A stretch of 64,000 nucleotides of DNA from Geodermatophilus obscurus DSM 43160 (GTDB taxonomy: Bacteria; Actinomycetota; Actinomycetes; Mycobacteriales; Geodermatophilaceae): positions 2,976,001 to 3,040,000 of the forward strand of contig NC_013757.1 in the NCBI RefSeq assembly GCF_000025345.1, written 5' to 3'. A program made the translations under genes and the position numbers. Position 1 is the first letter of the stretch; the number at the start of each line of letters is the position of its first letter. The notes below the pieces were generated by a model. It did not search any database. It was not told the DNA's origin and saw nothing but the letters and a program-made list of their open reading frames with translations. Positions 1 through 8,640 of the stretch are shown here, piece after piece.

Positions 1-462
1 GACACACGCGCCACGGGGTTCCAGCTCTCCCACGCCCCGCTCGACGGTGCCGGCAAGTCGTTCAACACGAACGGCGAGTCGGTGTGCAGCAGGCTCATGG
101 GGTCCATGACCACCGACCGCTTCGGTGACCTGTCCCTGCACGTGCAGCCGAACTCGTGGTTCCACGTGCTGGCCGACCACGCGGTGGTGTTCTCCGTGCT
201 GCCGCTCGCCCCCGACCGGACCCTCCTGCGGACGACGTGGCTGGTCCACCCGGACGCGGTGGAGGGCGTGGACTACGACGTGCCCACCCTGACCAGGGTC
301 TGGCAGGCGACGAACCAGCAGGACGGGACCCTGGTGGCCCGCACCCAGAGGGGTGTCGAGGACCCCGGTTACCAGCCGGGCCCGTACTCGACGGTCGAGG
401 GGGACGTCGAGGCCTTCGTCACCTGGTACGTCTCCCGGCTGGCCGCTCACCTGTCCCGCTAG
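1..462 (+). CDS. gbcA: Rieske oxygenase large subunit, GbcA-like (C-terminal part only)
   Basis: The reading frame is open from the first base of the window, so only about 153 C-terminal residues are visible. They match the end of the catalytic domain of GbcA-type oxygenases, which demethylate glycine betaine to dimethylglycine and release formaldehyde. Visible landmarks are the segment around FGDLSLHVQPNSWFHVL, the stretch TTWLVHPDAVEGVDYD, and a final GVEDPGYQPGPYS before a WYVSRL tail typical of this subfamily. The Rieske cluster and the mononuclear iron ligands lie outside the window. The reductase partner follows at 1489, with a regulator between them. The GbcA assignment rests on family resemblance; a closely related quaternary-amine oxygenase is possible. 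Confidence 0.8.
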   Translation, partial: DTRATGFQLSHAPLDGAGKSFNTNGESVCSRLMGSMTTDRFGDLSLHVQPNSWFHVLADHAVVFSVLPLAPDRTLLRTTWLVHPDAVEGVDYDVPTLTRVWQATNQQDGTLVARTQRGVEDPGYQPGPYSTVEGDVEAFVTWYVSRLAAHLSR

Positions 463-505
463 GGACACGTCGACGACCGGGGCCGCAGAACCGCAGAGGT
501 GGGAC

Positions 506-1363
506 ATGGACGACACGGAAGGCGCGACGAGGTCACCGGCCCTGCCGGGCCCGGGACCTCGTCGCCGCACGACGACCGGTGACGAGGGAGCCAAGCTCAA
601 CCAGTCGGTCAGGAAGGCGATCACCCTGCTGCGCGCGGCCGCCGACGACGACAGGGCGAACGTCTCGTCGCTGGCCAGGGCTGCGGGGCTCCCCCGGGCC
701 ACGGCCCTGCGGATGATCCAGACGCTGGAACAGGAGGGCTTCCTCCTCCGGGTCGCGGGTGACGACCGGGTGCTCCTCGGGCCGGAACTGCTCCGCCTGG
801 CCCGGAACACCGACGAGGGCCTCCTCCTCCTCGAGGCAGCCCGCCCGGTCGTCGGTGAGCTGGTGGCCGCGGTCAGGGAGACCGGGACGCTTAGCGTGGT
901 GGCCCCCGACGGGGGCCTGGACCTGGTGCACCAGGTCGACGCGCCCCACCATCTCCGACCGGGATCCTGGGTCGGACAGCGGTTCCCGCTGCACGCCAGC
1001 GCGAGCGGGAAGGTGCTGCTCGCCACGTTCGACGACGAGCAGCTCGAGCGTTTCCTCCGCAACCCGCTCGTACGCCTCACCCCGTCGACGATCACGACGG
1101 CCGACGACCTGCGCGTCGACCTCGGCCGCGTCCGCGAGCAGGGTCATGCCCTCTCCGTCGACGAGGCGGAGGAAGGCCTGTCGGGCGTCGCGACGGGCAT
1201 CCACGGGCAGGCCGGCGAGCTCGTCGGCGTGCTCACCGTCAGCGGCCCCACGCAGCGACTCGACGGGCGCCGGGCGAGACGCGCGGCCGACCACCTCGCC
1301 CGCGCGGCCGGCCGCATCGAGGCAGCACTCCATCGGGGGCCGGCGCGCGCCCGGGCCCTCTGA
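506..1363 (+). CDS. IclR-family transcriptional regulator
   Basis: A 285-residue regulator with an N-terminal winged helix-turn-helix (about residues 35-95, containing NVSSLARAAGLPRATALRMIQTL without interruption) and an IclR effector domain (about 110-275). The family signature GQRFPLHASASGKVLLATF is present. The ATG at 506 is chosen because it has a GAGGTGG ribosome site 4-10 bases upstream and the helix-turn-helix falls at the usual place; longer upstream extensions run through the oxygenase tail. It sits between the Rieske oxygenase and its reductase on the same strand, so a role in controlling betaine demethylation is likely. The effector is unknown. It is clearly diverged from the two near-identical IclR genes at 42 and 61 kb. 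Confidence 0.88.
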   Translation: MDDTEGATRSPALPGPGPRRRTTTGDEGAKLNQSVRKAITLLRAAADDDRANVSSLARAAGLPRATALRMIQTLEQEGFLLRVAGDDRVLLGPELLRLARNTDEGLLLLEAARPVVGELVAAVRETGTLSVVAPDGGLDLVHQVDAPHHLRPGSWVGQRFPLHASASGKVLLATFDDEQLERFLRNPLVRLTPSTITTADDLRVDLGRVREQGHALSVDEAEEGLSGVATGIHGQAGELVGVLTVSGPTQRLDGRRARRAADHLARAAGRIEAALHRGPARARAL

Positions 1364-1488
1364 GCCGACGTCGTGCGGATCCTGCACGCGGCGGTCACAC
1401 CCCGGGCCTGCGCGTCCGACCGTCCACACCCAGCCCGTCGCCGGCCGACCCACCCGGTGCCCGAGCCAGCACGTCGAGAGGCCTTCCG

Positions 1489-2673
1489 ATGACCGAGCCC
1501 TCCAGCCCCGTGGCGGTTCTGGATGCCGTCCCGCCGGTGCGGTCCCCCGCTGGTGGGCACGCCGGTCTCACAGCCCACCCGTCCGCGCTCCCCGTCTGGG
1601 GGGACACGGACAACTGCACGCTGGTGTGCCGGCAGGTCCTCGACATCACCCACGACGTCAAGACGTTCCTCTTCGAGTCCGAGGACCCCGCGCTGTTCCA
1701 CTACGACCCCGGTCAGTTCATCACCCTGCGACTGCAGATGGGCGGCCGCGCGGTCGACCGGTGCTACACGATCTCCACGCCACCGACGCGGCCCCACCTG
1801 ATCGGGATCACGGTCAAGCGGCAGCCCGGAGGGCTGGTGTCCAACTGGCTGCACGACACCATGGGCTCTGGGCAGCGCATCTCCGCCGACGGACCGTTCG
1901 GGCTCTTCTCCGTCGCCCGCCACCCGGCGGGCAAGTACCTGTTCCTGTCGGCAGGCAGCGGGATCACCCCGCTCATGTCCATGACCCGCACGTTGCACGA
2001 CCTCGGCGCGGACACCGACGTCCTGTTCGTGCACAGCGCACGGACGCCGTCCGACATCGTCTTCCAGCGCGAGCTCGACGTGATGGCGAGCGTGGCGCCC
2101 ACGCTCCGGGTCGCCCACGTCTGCGAACGCGACTCCCCTCGGGAGCCGTGGGTCGGGCTGCGGGGCTTTCTCAGCGACGAGATGCTGCGGGTGCTCGCCC
2201 CCGACCTCCAGGAGCGCGAGGTGTTCTGCTGCGGACCCGCCCCGTACATGGCCGCGGTCCGTCGGATGCTCGACACGGCGGGCTTCGACATGACGCGGTA
2301 CCACGAGGAGTCGTTCTCGTTCGGGGAGCTCACGGTGGAGGCGGCTCCCGCACCGGCGGACTCCGCCGGTGCCGACGGATCCCAGCCGCCGAGCGCTGGA
2401 GCACAGCCCGTCGCCTTCTCGGTGGAGTTCGTCCGCAGCGGTCGCACCTTCATCTGCGGCGCCGACGAGAACGTCCTGGACGCCGCGTATGCGGCTGGGT
2501 TGGCCCCTCCCTCGTCGTGCGGCCAGGGAATGTGCGGCACCTGCAAGACGACGATGCTGTCGGGCAGCGTGGACATGCAGCACCAGGGTGGGATCCGCCC
2601 GCGTGAGATCGCGCAGCACAAGCTCCTCATCTGTTGCTCCAAGCCGCTCAGCGACCTCCGGATCGACGCCTGA
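1489..2673 (+). CDS. gbcB: GbcB-like oxygenase reductase (FAD / NAD / 2Fe-2S)
   Basis: A 394-residue electron-transfer partner for the Rieske oxygenase. Residues about 45-140 form the FAD-binding barrel, with DRCYTIS as the flavin-binding RxYS-like motif. Residues about 140-270 form the NAD(P) domain, with LSAGSGITPLMSM and FCCGPAPYM. The C-terminus is a plant-type [2Fe-2S] ferredoxin with SSCGQGMCGTCKT and a distal cysteine pair near LLICC. This order (reductase first, ferredoxin last) is that of GbcB and related betaine monooxygenase reductases. A GAGAGG site precedes the ATG. About 30 extra residues at the N-terminus and a Pro/Ala-rich linker before the ferredoxin look unstructured. Confidence 0.88.
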   Translation: MTEPSSPVAVLDAVPPVRSPAGGHAGLTAHPSALPVWGDTDNCTLVCRQVLDITHDVKTFLFESEDPALFHYDPGQFITLRLQMGGRAVDRCYTISTPPTRPHLIGITVKRQPGGLVSNWLHDTMGSGQRISADGPFGLFSVARHPAGKYLFLSAGSGITPLMSMTRTLHDLGADTDVLFVHSARTPSDIVFQRELDVMASVAPTLRVAHVCERDSPREPWVGLRGFLSDEMLRVLAPDLQEREVFCCGPAPYMAAVRRMLDTAGFDMTRYHEESFSFGELTVEAAPAPADSAGADGSQPPSAGAQPVAFSVEFVRSGRTFICGADENVLDAAYAAGLAPPSSCGQGMCGTCKTTMLSGSVDMQHQGGIRPREIAQHKLLICCSKPLSDLRIDA

Positions 2674-2817
2674 CGCGCCCGTCCGCCCCGGTCGACCGGC
2701 CCAGCGCCGGCCGCCCTGGCACGAGGGCGGCCTGGGTCCGCCGTCCGGAGGACGGTCTGACGCAGGACGGCGACCCGTCGCCGGCCTCACCCACGGCCGA
2801 ACGCCGACCGACCTCGG

Positions 2818-2940
2818 CGCGTCCAACTGATCAGGCAGCAGGTGCGCCAGGAGCACCTTGCCGGCCGACGTCGCGTGCACGAGGCTGCGCTGCCCCACCC
2901 GGCTCGGAGCACGGGCGCTGACGTCCTCGTGCGCGAGCAC
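2818..2940 (-). pseudogene. IclR-family fragment (relic)
   Basis: About 40 codons on the minus strand read SRVGQRSLVHATSAGKVLLA and on to DQLD, the conserved entry to the IclR effector domain (compare GQRFPLHASASGKVLLA in the gene at 506). No helix-turn-helix precedes it and no dimerisation segment follows, so this is a leftover of a deleted regulator. The remaining bases between 2674 and 3009 hold nothing else recognisable. Confidence 0.6.
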
Positions 2941-3009
2941 ACGGCATCGACGCGGGGCGGCCGGCGGGCCAGCTCGGGGGTGGCTGCCGTGCCGGGTCGG
3001 CGCTCGGGC

Positions 3010-3978
3010 TCAACGGTTCCGCCGGATCCGCCGCTTGATCAGGGGGATCACTGCGGCCAGGATGATCATCGTCAGGCTCACCGCCGACGCGTGCTCGTCG
3101 ATCAGCAGCACGAGGTCCACCGCCCGCTGCCCGAGCCCGTAGCCGAGCCCCGCGACCAGGCCGGTCATCAACAGGGCACCCGCGAGGTCGAGGAGGAGGA
3201 AGGTGGCCAGGCGCATCCTGGCCCAGCCGGCCATGGCGTAGACCACCGCGGTGGGGACGCCCGGCAGGACGGCGAGGACGACCGCGGCCCGGAGGATCCA
3301 CGGGTTCACCTTCGTGGCGTGGGCGGCGACGCGCTGGGCGCGCTCGCTCGTGGTGAGCATCTTGATGATGCCCCCGCCCCACCGCCGTCCGATCCACCAG
3401 GTGAGCCAGTCGAACTTGACCATGCCGACCGCACCGGCGACGACGACCAGCCAGAGCGGGGTCTCGCCGATCCGGGCGAATGCTGCGGCGGCGCCGATCG
3501 CCGTTAGGTCGCCGGTGAGGAACTCCAGGGCCACCGGGTGCGAGGCGAGCAGGAACGGCTCGAGCGGCCGCAACACGAGCCCGAGCGCCACCACCGCCAG
3601 GATCGCGGCCATCAACGCCACGTCGACTCGGGTGGCGGGTCCCTGCCAGGGAGTGAACCGACGCCACCGTGTGGTCGTCGGCAGCTGATCGCCGACCGGG
3701 TCGAGGTCGAGAGTCCCGGTCGGTGCGGCGCTCGTGGTCCGGTGGGCAGCGACTGACCGGCCGGTGCAGCGCCGACCGCACTCGCGCACCCAAGAAGCGA
3801 GTTCAACCATGGACGTCTGCGCCGGGTCGTAGGTGACCACCGCGGTCTGCGCGATCGGGTCGGCCTGCACGGCGAGCACGCCTGGCCGCTGTCCGAGCGT
3901 CTCCTCGGTGAGCGCCTTCTCCGTGGCCCGGTGCGCCCCGGCGACCTCGAGCACCGCCGTCGTCCGCTGAGTCGGCAT
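3010..3978 (-). CDS. HMA-like domain fused to a VTT/DedA-type membrane protein
   Basis: A 322-residue fusion. Residues about 1-80 resemble the degenerate N-terminal metal-associated domain of actinobacterial heavy-metal ATPases (GAHRATEKALTEETLG, then VLAVQADP). It lacks the usual first-loop CxxC but has a C-x3-C pair at C67/C71. Residues about 115-320 are hydrophobic with several predicted helices, including VALMAAILAVVALGLVL and PLWLVVVAGAVGMVKFDW, and look like a SNARE-associated/VTT (DedA) protein ending in a basic tail. The ATG is chosen from the GAGGAGG site just upstream. A palindrome resembling a copper-responsive CsoR operator lies 46 bases before the start. A role in metal handling is inferred; VTT proteins are also lipid scramblases. 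Confidence 0.75.
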   Translation of the reverse strand: MPTQRTTAVLEVAGAHRATEKALTEETLGQRPGVLAVQADPIAQTAVVTYDPAQTSMVELASWVRECGRRCTGRSVAAHRTTSAAPTGTLDLDPVGDQLPTTTRWRRFTPWQGPATRVDVALMAAILAVVALGLVLRPLEPFLLASHPVALEFLTGDLTAIGAAAAFARIGETPLWLVVVAGAVGMVKFDWLTWWIGRRWGGGIIKMLTTSERAQRVAAHATKVNPWILRAAVVLAVLPGVPTAVVYAMAGWARMRLATFLLLDLAGALLMTGLVAGLGYGLGQRAVDLVLLIDEHASAVSLTMIILAAVIPLIKRRIRRNR

Positions 3979-4023
3979 GACACAGGCCTCCTCGATCCGG
4001 GTCCTGCGCTCTCCGTCAACCGT

Positions 4024-4040
4024 ATACCCCGTCGGGGTAT
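4024..4040. promoter_or_regulatory. CsoR-like operator palindrome
   Basis: The 17-base sequence ATACCCCGTCGGGGTAT is a perfect inverted repeat around its central T. It closely resembles CsoR operators of copper-responsive genes, which have an ATACCC / GGGTAT inverted repeat. It sits upstream of the HMA-VTT gene, where it could overlap the promoter. No CsoR gene is visible in the window. Confidence 0.6.
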
Positions 4041-4116
4041 TCCTTGGCTGAGACCGCGGACGCCGGTGCCGGCTGTCTCGGTGCACGCTCCGATCGGTTG
4101 CGCCTGTCGGGTGGCA

Positions 4117-4143
4117 CGGCGGACGGCGGACGGCGGACGGCGG
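4117..4143. repeat. Short tandem repeat, heptamer x 3.9
   Basis: The heptamer CGGCGGA is repeated three times with a fourth partial copy, in the non-coding stretch between the CsoR-like palindrome and the ECF41-type promoter. It is too short to be an array of any known kind and is likely a slippage-prone low-complexity tract. Confidence 0.7.
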
Positions 4144-4364
4144 CCAGCGTGAGCGCCGAGCGGCGATGGTCTGACGGCGTGCCGTTGGCGGTTGACGTTC
4201 GGGTCGAACACCAGCGGGCGACCGCTGGCCGATCCTCGCTCGCGGCGATGCTCGCGCTGCTCGCTCGTGACCGGAATGGTCGCCGCGATGCCTCTGCTCG
4301 GTATGGGCAACCACTACGAGGCGCTCGCCGAACCCGCGGGACGTCCCCCCGAGTTCGGCGGGGA

Positions 4365-4392
4365 TGTCACAGATGGCCGGCGTTGTCTCGTC
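4365..4392 (+). promoter_or_regulatory. Candidate ECF41 sigma-dependent promoter
   Basis: TGTCACA at 4365-4371 is followed after 17 bases by CGTC at 4389-4392. This matches the -35 TGTCACA and -10 CGTC consensus reported for ECF41 promoters, which autoregulate the sigma factor and its partner gene. It lies about 40 bases before the epimerase start, and the ECF41 gene is the next one downstream. Confidence 0.65.
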
Positions 4393-4434
4393 ACCGTTCT
4401 GAGAGCCGATCCTCGGAACAGGAAGGTGATGGTC

Positions 4435-5364
4435 ATGCGGGTGTTCGTGGCTGGTGGCACCGGGGTCATGGGGCGGCGACTGGTGCCGCAGCTGGTGGCC
4501 CGGGGCCACCAGGTGACCGCTACGACGACGAGCTCGGGCCACTTGGGCCTGCTGGAGCAGCTGGGCGCCGACGGTGTCGTGATGGACGGGCTGGATGCGG
4601 TGTCGGTCGGTGAAGCCGTGGCGGCCGCCCGGCCGGACGTGATCGTGCACCAGATGACCGCGATCAGCCGCGCTCACGCCGGCAAGCCCGACATCAAGCA
4701 CATGGATCGGTTCTTCGCCACGACGAACCGGCTGCGCACCGAGGGGACCGACCACCTGCTGGCCGCGGCCGAGGCGACCGGCGTCTCCCACGTCGTCGCC
4801 CAGGGCCACGCCAGTTGGAACGGGATCCGCGAGGGCGGGTGGGTCAAGACCGAGGAGGACCCGCTGGACCCGGGGCCGCCGAGCATGCGCAAGGGGATGG
4901 CGGCGATGCGCCACGTCCAGGACGTCGTCGTCGAGGCCGGCGGCGCAGTCCTGCGATACGGCGGGTTCTACGGGCCGGGCGCCACCGATGACGTGGTCGA
5001 GCTCGTGCGCAGGCGGCAGTTCCCGCTCATCGGGGGTGGCACCGGCTACAGCTCGTGGATACACCTCGACGACGCGGCGAGCGCGACCGTCCTGGCCGTG
5101 GAGCAGAAGGCGACCGGCGTGTTCAACATCGTCGACGACGAACCGGCGCCGGCCAGCGAGTGGCTGCCCTACCTGGCTGCGTGCACGGGCGCGAAGCGGC
5201 CCGTGCGGATCCCCACGTGGCTGGCCAGGCTGGTGGCCGGGGACGTGGCCGTGACGATGATGACCGAGGGGCGCGGCTTCTCCAACGCCAAGGCCAAGCG
5301 CGAGCTCGGCTGGGAGCTGCGCTACTCCTCGTGGCGGCAGGGCTTCAAGGAAGGGTTGCCGTGA
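4435..5364 (+). CDS. NAD-dependent epimerase/dehydratase (ECF41 partner)
   Basis: A 309-residue extended short-chain dehydrogenase/reductase. It opens with the Rossmann motif VFVAGGTGVMGRRL (GGTGxxG) and later has AVLRYGGFYGPGA, typical of sugar-nucleotide epimerase-like proteins. The ATG at 4435 is preferred to the ATG two codons earlier because the AGGAAGG site is 8 bases away rather than 2. Its stop overlaps the GTG of the sigma factor (GTGA), indicating translational coupling. ECF41 sigma factors are known to sit with so-called COE genes (carboxymuconolactone decarboxylase, oxidoreductase or epimerase); this is the epimerase type. The substrate is unknown. Confidence 0.85.
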   Translation: MRVFVAGGTGVMGRRLVPQLVARGHQVTATTTSSGHLGLLEQLGADGVVMDGLDAVSVGEAVAAARPDVIVHQMTAISRAHAGKPDIKHMDRFFATTNRLRTEGTDHLLAAAEATGVSHVVAQGHASWNGIREGGWVKTEEDPLDPGPPSMRKGMAAMRHVQDVVVEAGGAVLRYGGFYGPGATDDVVELVRRRQFPLIGGGTGYSSWIHLDDAASATVLAVEQKATGVFNIVDDEPAPASEWLPYLAACTGAKRPVRIPTWLARLVAGDVAVTMMTEGRGFSNAKAKRELGWELRYSSWRQGFKEGLP

Positions 5365-6284
5365 CCCGGGCCGAGGAGTTCGAGGAGCTGCGGTCCCTGC
5401 TGTTCGCGATCGCCTACCGGATCCTCGGCAGTGTGAGCGAGGCCGAGGACGCGGTCCAGGAGACCTGGCTGCGCTACCAGGCCTCCCCGACACGACCCAC
5501 GTCGACCAAGGCCTTCCTCTCGGCCGTCGTCACCCGGATCTCGATCGACGTGCTGCGCTCGGCCCGCGTGCGGCGGGAGGAGTACGTCGGACACTGGCTC
5601 CCCGAGCCGCTGCTCGACGACCCGTACGAGGATCCGGCGCGCTCGGCGGAGTTGGCCGACTCGGTGTCGATGGCGGCCCTGTTGCTGCTCGAGCGGCTCA
5701 GCCCGCTCGAACGGGCGGTCTTCGTGCTGCGGGAGGTGTTCGGGTTCGGCTTCCCCGAGGTCGCATCGGCGGTGGGGAGGTCGGAGGCGGCGTGCCGCCA
5801 GCTCGCTGTGCGGGCGCGCCGCCACATGGACGCCGGGCGCCCTCGGTTCGAGGCCGACCGAAGGGAACGCGAGGAGCTCGCCGAGCGGTTCTTCGACGCC
5901 TTCAGGGACGGCGACGTCGACCGGCTGCGGGAGCTGCTCGCCGCCGACGTCCAGTTGGTCGGGGACGGCGGCGGGAGGGCGCCGCAGTTGGCCAGGGCCG
6001 TCGTCGGCGCCGCGAAGGTGGCTCGATTGCTCGCCGCCATCGTCCCGCCGATGGCCCGGATCCACGTGACGTTCGAGCCGCGCGAGATCAACGGCCAACC
6101 GGGCGCGATCTTCCGCGACCGGGACGACAAGGTCCTCCACACCTGGACGCTCGACATACTCGACGGGCGGATCCAGACGATCCACTCGCTGATCAACCCC
6201 GACAAGCTCGGGCACCTGGGTCCGGTGGCGGACGCCTGGGCCGTCGCCCGCGAGGCGGCCCAGGCTCGCCGGCTCACGGATTGA
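5361..6284 (+). CDS. ECF41-family RNA polymerase sigma factor with SnoaL-like C-terminus
   Basis: A 307-residue extracytoplasmic-function sigma factor. Region 2 lies at about residues 8-75 (FAIAYRILGSVSEAEDAVQE), region 4 at about 105-160 (LSPLERAVFVLREVFGF), and a SnoaL-like domain fills about 175-300. Three ECF41 signatures are visible: WLPEP in the linker (79-83), DGGGR in the C-terminal domain and NPDKL near the end. In this group the C-terminal domain acts in place of a separate anti-sigma factor. Translation starts at GTG 5361, overlapping the epimerase stop by 4 bases. It probably drives its own two-gene operon from the promoter at 4365-4392. Confidence 0.92.
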   Translation: MTRAEEFEELRSLLFAIAYRILGSVSEAEDAVQETWLRYQASPTRPTSTKAFLSAVVTRISIDVLRSARVRREEYVGHWLPEPLLDDPYEDPARSAELADSVSMAALLLLERLSPLERAVFVLREVFGFGFPEVASAVGRSEAACRQLAVRARRHMDAGRPRFEADRREREELAERFFDAFRDGDVDRLRELLAADVQLVGDGGGRAPQLARAVVGAAKVARLLAAIVPPMARIHVTFEPREINGQPGAIFRDRDDKVLHTWTLDILDGRIQTIHSLINPDKLGHLGPVADAWAVAREAAQARRLTD

Positions 6285-6911
6285 CCCGAGAACGAGACGG
6301 TCAACGCAAGAGCCCAGCACCCGCGAACTCCGGCGAGCCATCGAGATGCTCTCAGGGCGTCTGTTGCTTCTCCCCCAGCAGACGGAACTCCCGTTCTCCC
6401 ACCGTGACAGCCAACCCTGCGCGATGGGTGACCTATCTGCCGCGGTCCTCGACAGCTGCCCGGAGTACGTCGGTGTCTTCCAGCCGGCTCGGCAACCTCG
6501 AGCTCGACGTATGTGGAGCAGGCCTGGTCAGTTCCTCGTCTCCCGCCACCTGCACCGACTCCCTGACACCCGGTCGACCACGACGCCGGCGGGCACGGCG
6601 ACGACGGGGCCGCCGATCGGCCGCGATGAGCCTGATGGACAACGCCGTGACTCTCTCCCGACCTCGTTGCCGGTCATCGGCAACTTCCCGCGGCGCGAGT
6701 TGACCGGCCACTGCCGTGTCCGGGGCCGATGACCGGCGGGCATGGTGGGCTCAGGTTCGCGGAGGCGTGGCACATCCCCGTGCCCCGGGACCTCGGCTGT
6801 CGGCCGTGACGTGCCCGTGCACCGGGTGCACGACGCGGCCGGCTGCCGTGGTGCCGCCCGATCCGGCCGGCCGCCAGCGTCGCCGGCCGGCCGGACGCAC
6901 GTCGAGGAGGG
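6285..6911. other. No recognisable gene
   Basis: About 630 bases with open frames on several strands, but none shows a convincing ribosome site, domain or codon bias. I see no inverted repeats strong enough to name as terminators. Confidence 0.5.
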
Positions 6912-7103
6912 GTGACCCAGGTGGACGCACACACCGTGCCGACCCCCGGACCTGCCGTGCCCGCCAGGTTCGCCGCACACCGTCCGTCGCCGGTGACCGG
7001 TGGCGGGCTGCTGGCCCTGGCGCTGGGCCTGCGGGCCCGGGGCCTGCGCGGCCTGGACGTGCTGCGGCGCAGTCAGGACCGCGAACCACCGGCGAGTGGC
7101 TGA
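6912..7103 (+). CDS. Possible small hypothetical protein (63 aa)
   Basis: A GTG start with a good GAGGAGG site 2-8 bases upstream opens a 63-codon frame (VTQVDAHTVPTPGPAVPARF, then a Leu/Arg/Gly-rich middle). It lies just before the TraR/DksA gene on the same strand. I do not recognise it; composition alone could produce such a frame in DNA this GC-rich. Confidence 0.3.
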   Translation: MTQVDAHTVPTPGPAVPARFAAHRPSPVTGGGLLALALGLRARGLRGLDVLRRSQDREPPASG

Positions 7104-7179
7104 CCCTCCCGGGTCCTCCGCCCTCGCTCCGCGCGTTCCGCTCCGGTGGAACGCGTTCCCGTCACACCAGGAGAACTCC

Positions 7180-7500
7180 ATGACCACCCTCAGCCCTGCT
7201 CCCACCACCGCGTCCCCGGACTGGGCGCCGTTCCGGGTGCTGCTCGAGACCCAGCGGGCCGACTGCGTCCGGCAGCGCGAGCTCGCCCTTGCCGAGACCG
7301 CCACGTCGATGCCGGACCTGGTCACGGTCAACCGCGCGGCGAGCCTGCTGCGCACCATCGAGGAGATCGAGGCGGCGCTGGAGCGCATCGCCGCCGGCAC
7401 CTACGGCACGTGCGTGCGCTGTGGGAGCGCCGTCCCCGCCGAGCGGCTGGAGTTCCGGCCCTTCGCGGCCGCCTGCGTCTCCTGCCAGGAGACCCGCTGA
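7180..7500 (+). CDS. TraR/DksA-type zinc-finger protein
   Basis: A 106-residue protein with an N-terminal helical part (about 20-75) and a C-terminal four-cysteine zinc finger: CVRCG, then 17 residues later CVSC. The stretch RIAAGTYGTCVRCGSAVPAE is the family hallmark. TraR/DksA proteins bind RNA polymerase through the secondary channel; actinobacterial short members are poorly characterised. An AGGAGA site lies 6 bases before the ATG. The acidic coiled-coil tip of true DksA is absent, so a full DksA role should not be assumed. Confidence 0.85.
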   Translation: MTTLSPAPTTASPDWAPFRVLLETQRADCVRQRELALAETATSMPDLVTVNRAASLLRTIEEIEAALERIAAGTYGTCVRCGSAVPAERLEFRPFAAACVSCQETR

Positions 7501-7685
7501 ACGGACCACGCCGCGGCCGCGGCGTCGTCGTCGCCGGCGGCCACGGCATGTGGGGCGTCGCGCTCGGTCCGCTCACCGGGAGTTGGGCGCCCAGACCGTG
7601 CTCGAGGGCGAGGCCCCACCGGAGCTGGCCCCGTTCGACCCGTTGCGCTGACCCACTCCCCCCTCCTCCCCGCTCGGAGCCCCCC

Positions 7686-8150
7686 GTGCTGCACACGCCC
7701 GCCTCCCCAGCCGCTCCCGACCCCGGCCAGCTGCTGTCGGTCGCCGCAGTGCCCGGCACCCGCCCCGGTTCCGTGGTCGTCGAGGTCACCGGCGAGGTCG
7801 ATGCCTACACCGCTCCGCTGCTGGACGTCTGCCTGAACTCGCAGGCGAGACAGCGCGGCGTACGCGAGGTCGTCGTCGACCTGAGCCGGGTGACCTTCCT
7901 CGGTGCCGCCGGCGTCACCGTGCTGGCTCAGGCGCACCGCCGGTGCGGAATGCGTGGCGCGCGGCTGGTGGTCCACACGGGCCGGCGGCGCCGGTCGCTC
8001 CGCGCGCTGCAGCTCACCGGGTTCGCCGACCTCGTCGCGATCGACCCGACCGAGCTGGAGCCGCAGGTACGTGGCCCGCGGACGGCCGCACGACCACGCC
8101 CTCGGCCGCGGCGTACACCGATCCGACGCCCTCGCCGGGCGTGCCGGTGA
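7686..8150 (+). CDS. STAS-domain protein (anti-sigma factor antagonist-like)
   Basis: A 154-residue protein. Residues about 20-110 form a STAS domain: VVVEVTGEVDAYTAPLLDVC, then VVVDLSRVTFLGAAGVTVL. The serine that partner kinases phosphorylate in SpoIIAA-type proteins (usually DxSG) is replaced by LGAAG, so phosphoregulation is doubtful. The last 35 residues are a Pro/Arg-rich tail that may be non-native or disordered. The GTG start is chosen because the STAS fold begins shortly after it. No anti-sigma kinase gene is adjacent. Confidence 0.7.
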   Translation: MLHTPASPAAPDPGQLLSVAAVPGTRPGSVVVEVTGEVDAYTAPLLDVCLNSQARQRGVREVVVDLSRVTFLGAAGVTVLAQAHRRCGMRGARLVVHTGRRRRSLRALQLTGFADLVAIDPTELEPQVRGPRTAARPRPRPRRTPIRRPRRACR

Positions 8151-8640
8151 GCGGCACGGGTCCGGCCGCCGCTGCCGGTGCGCGCCGGGGTGGCGGCCCA
8201 ACGGTTCGGGGGAGCCTCGAAGCCCGGCCCGCGGAACGGCGACGATCGGGGCCCGGGCCGGCCTCGCCCCCCGGGACCGCCGCTGGTCCACGCGGCCGGG
8301 CAGGCGCCGTCTCCACGGCACCACCCGGTGGTCCGACCGGCTGGGTCGTGACGGTCCACCCGGGTGGGACCAGCGGACGCCGACCCGCCACCGGGTCAGC
8401 CGGGCGCCCAGCTCCCGCAGGGCCGGACGACCGGTTCAGGCCGCGGTCAGGACGGCGGCGATCGCCGGGCCGTCCGTCCACCCGGCGCCCAGCCCGGACG
8501 CCCACCGGCTGTCCAGCGCCCCCGTCGACTCCAGGGCCCGGGCACCCACACCACCCAGGTGACTCCGAAGGCGGGCAGCCAGAAGCCGGCGAGCGCGGCA
8601 CGCTCCCGGGCGGACCCGGCGACCGGGGCGGGGGTCCCGG
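8151..8640. other. No recognisable gene
   Basis: About 490 bases of very GC-rich sequence between two convergent genes. Frames are open on both strands but low-complexity, with no domain or start signal that I can support. Confidence 0.5.

Noticed and set aside
4117-4143. Tandem heptamer considered as a CRISPR or iteron-like array
   Set aside because: The unit is 7 bases with no spacers and fewer than four copies; no cas or replication gene is near.
6346-6732. A 128-codon plus-strand frame as a gene
   Set aside because: No ribosome site, no recognisable domain and composition like a shadow frame in non-coding DNA.
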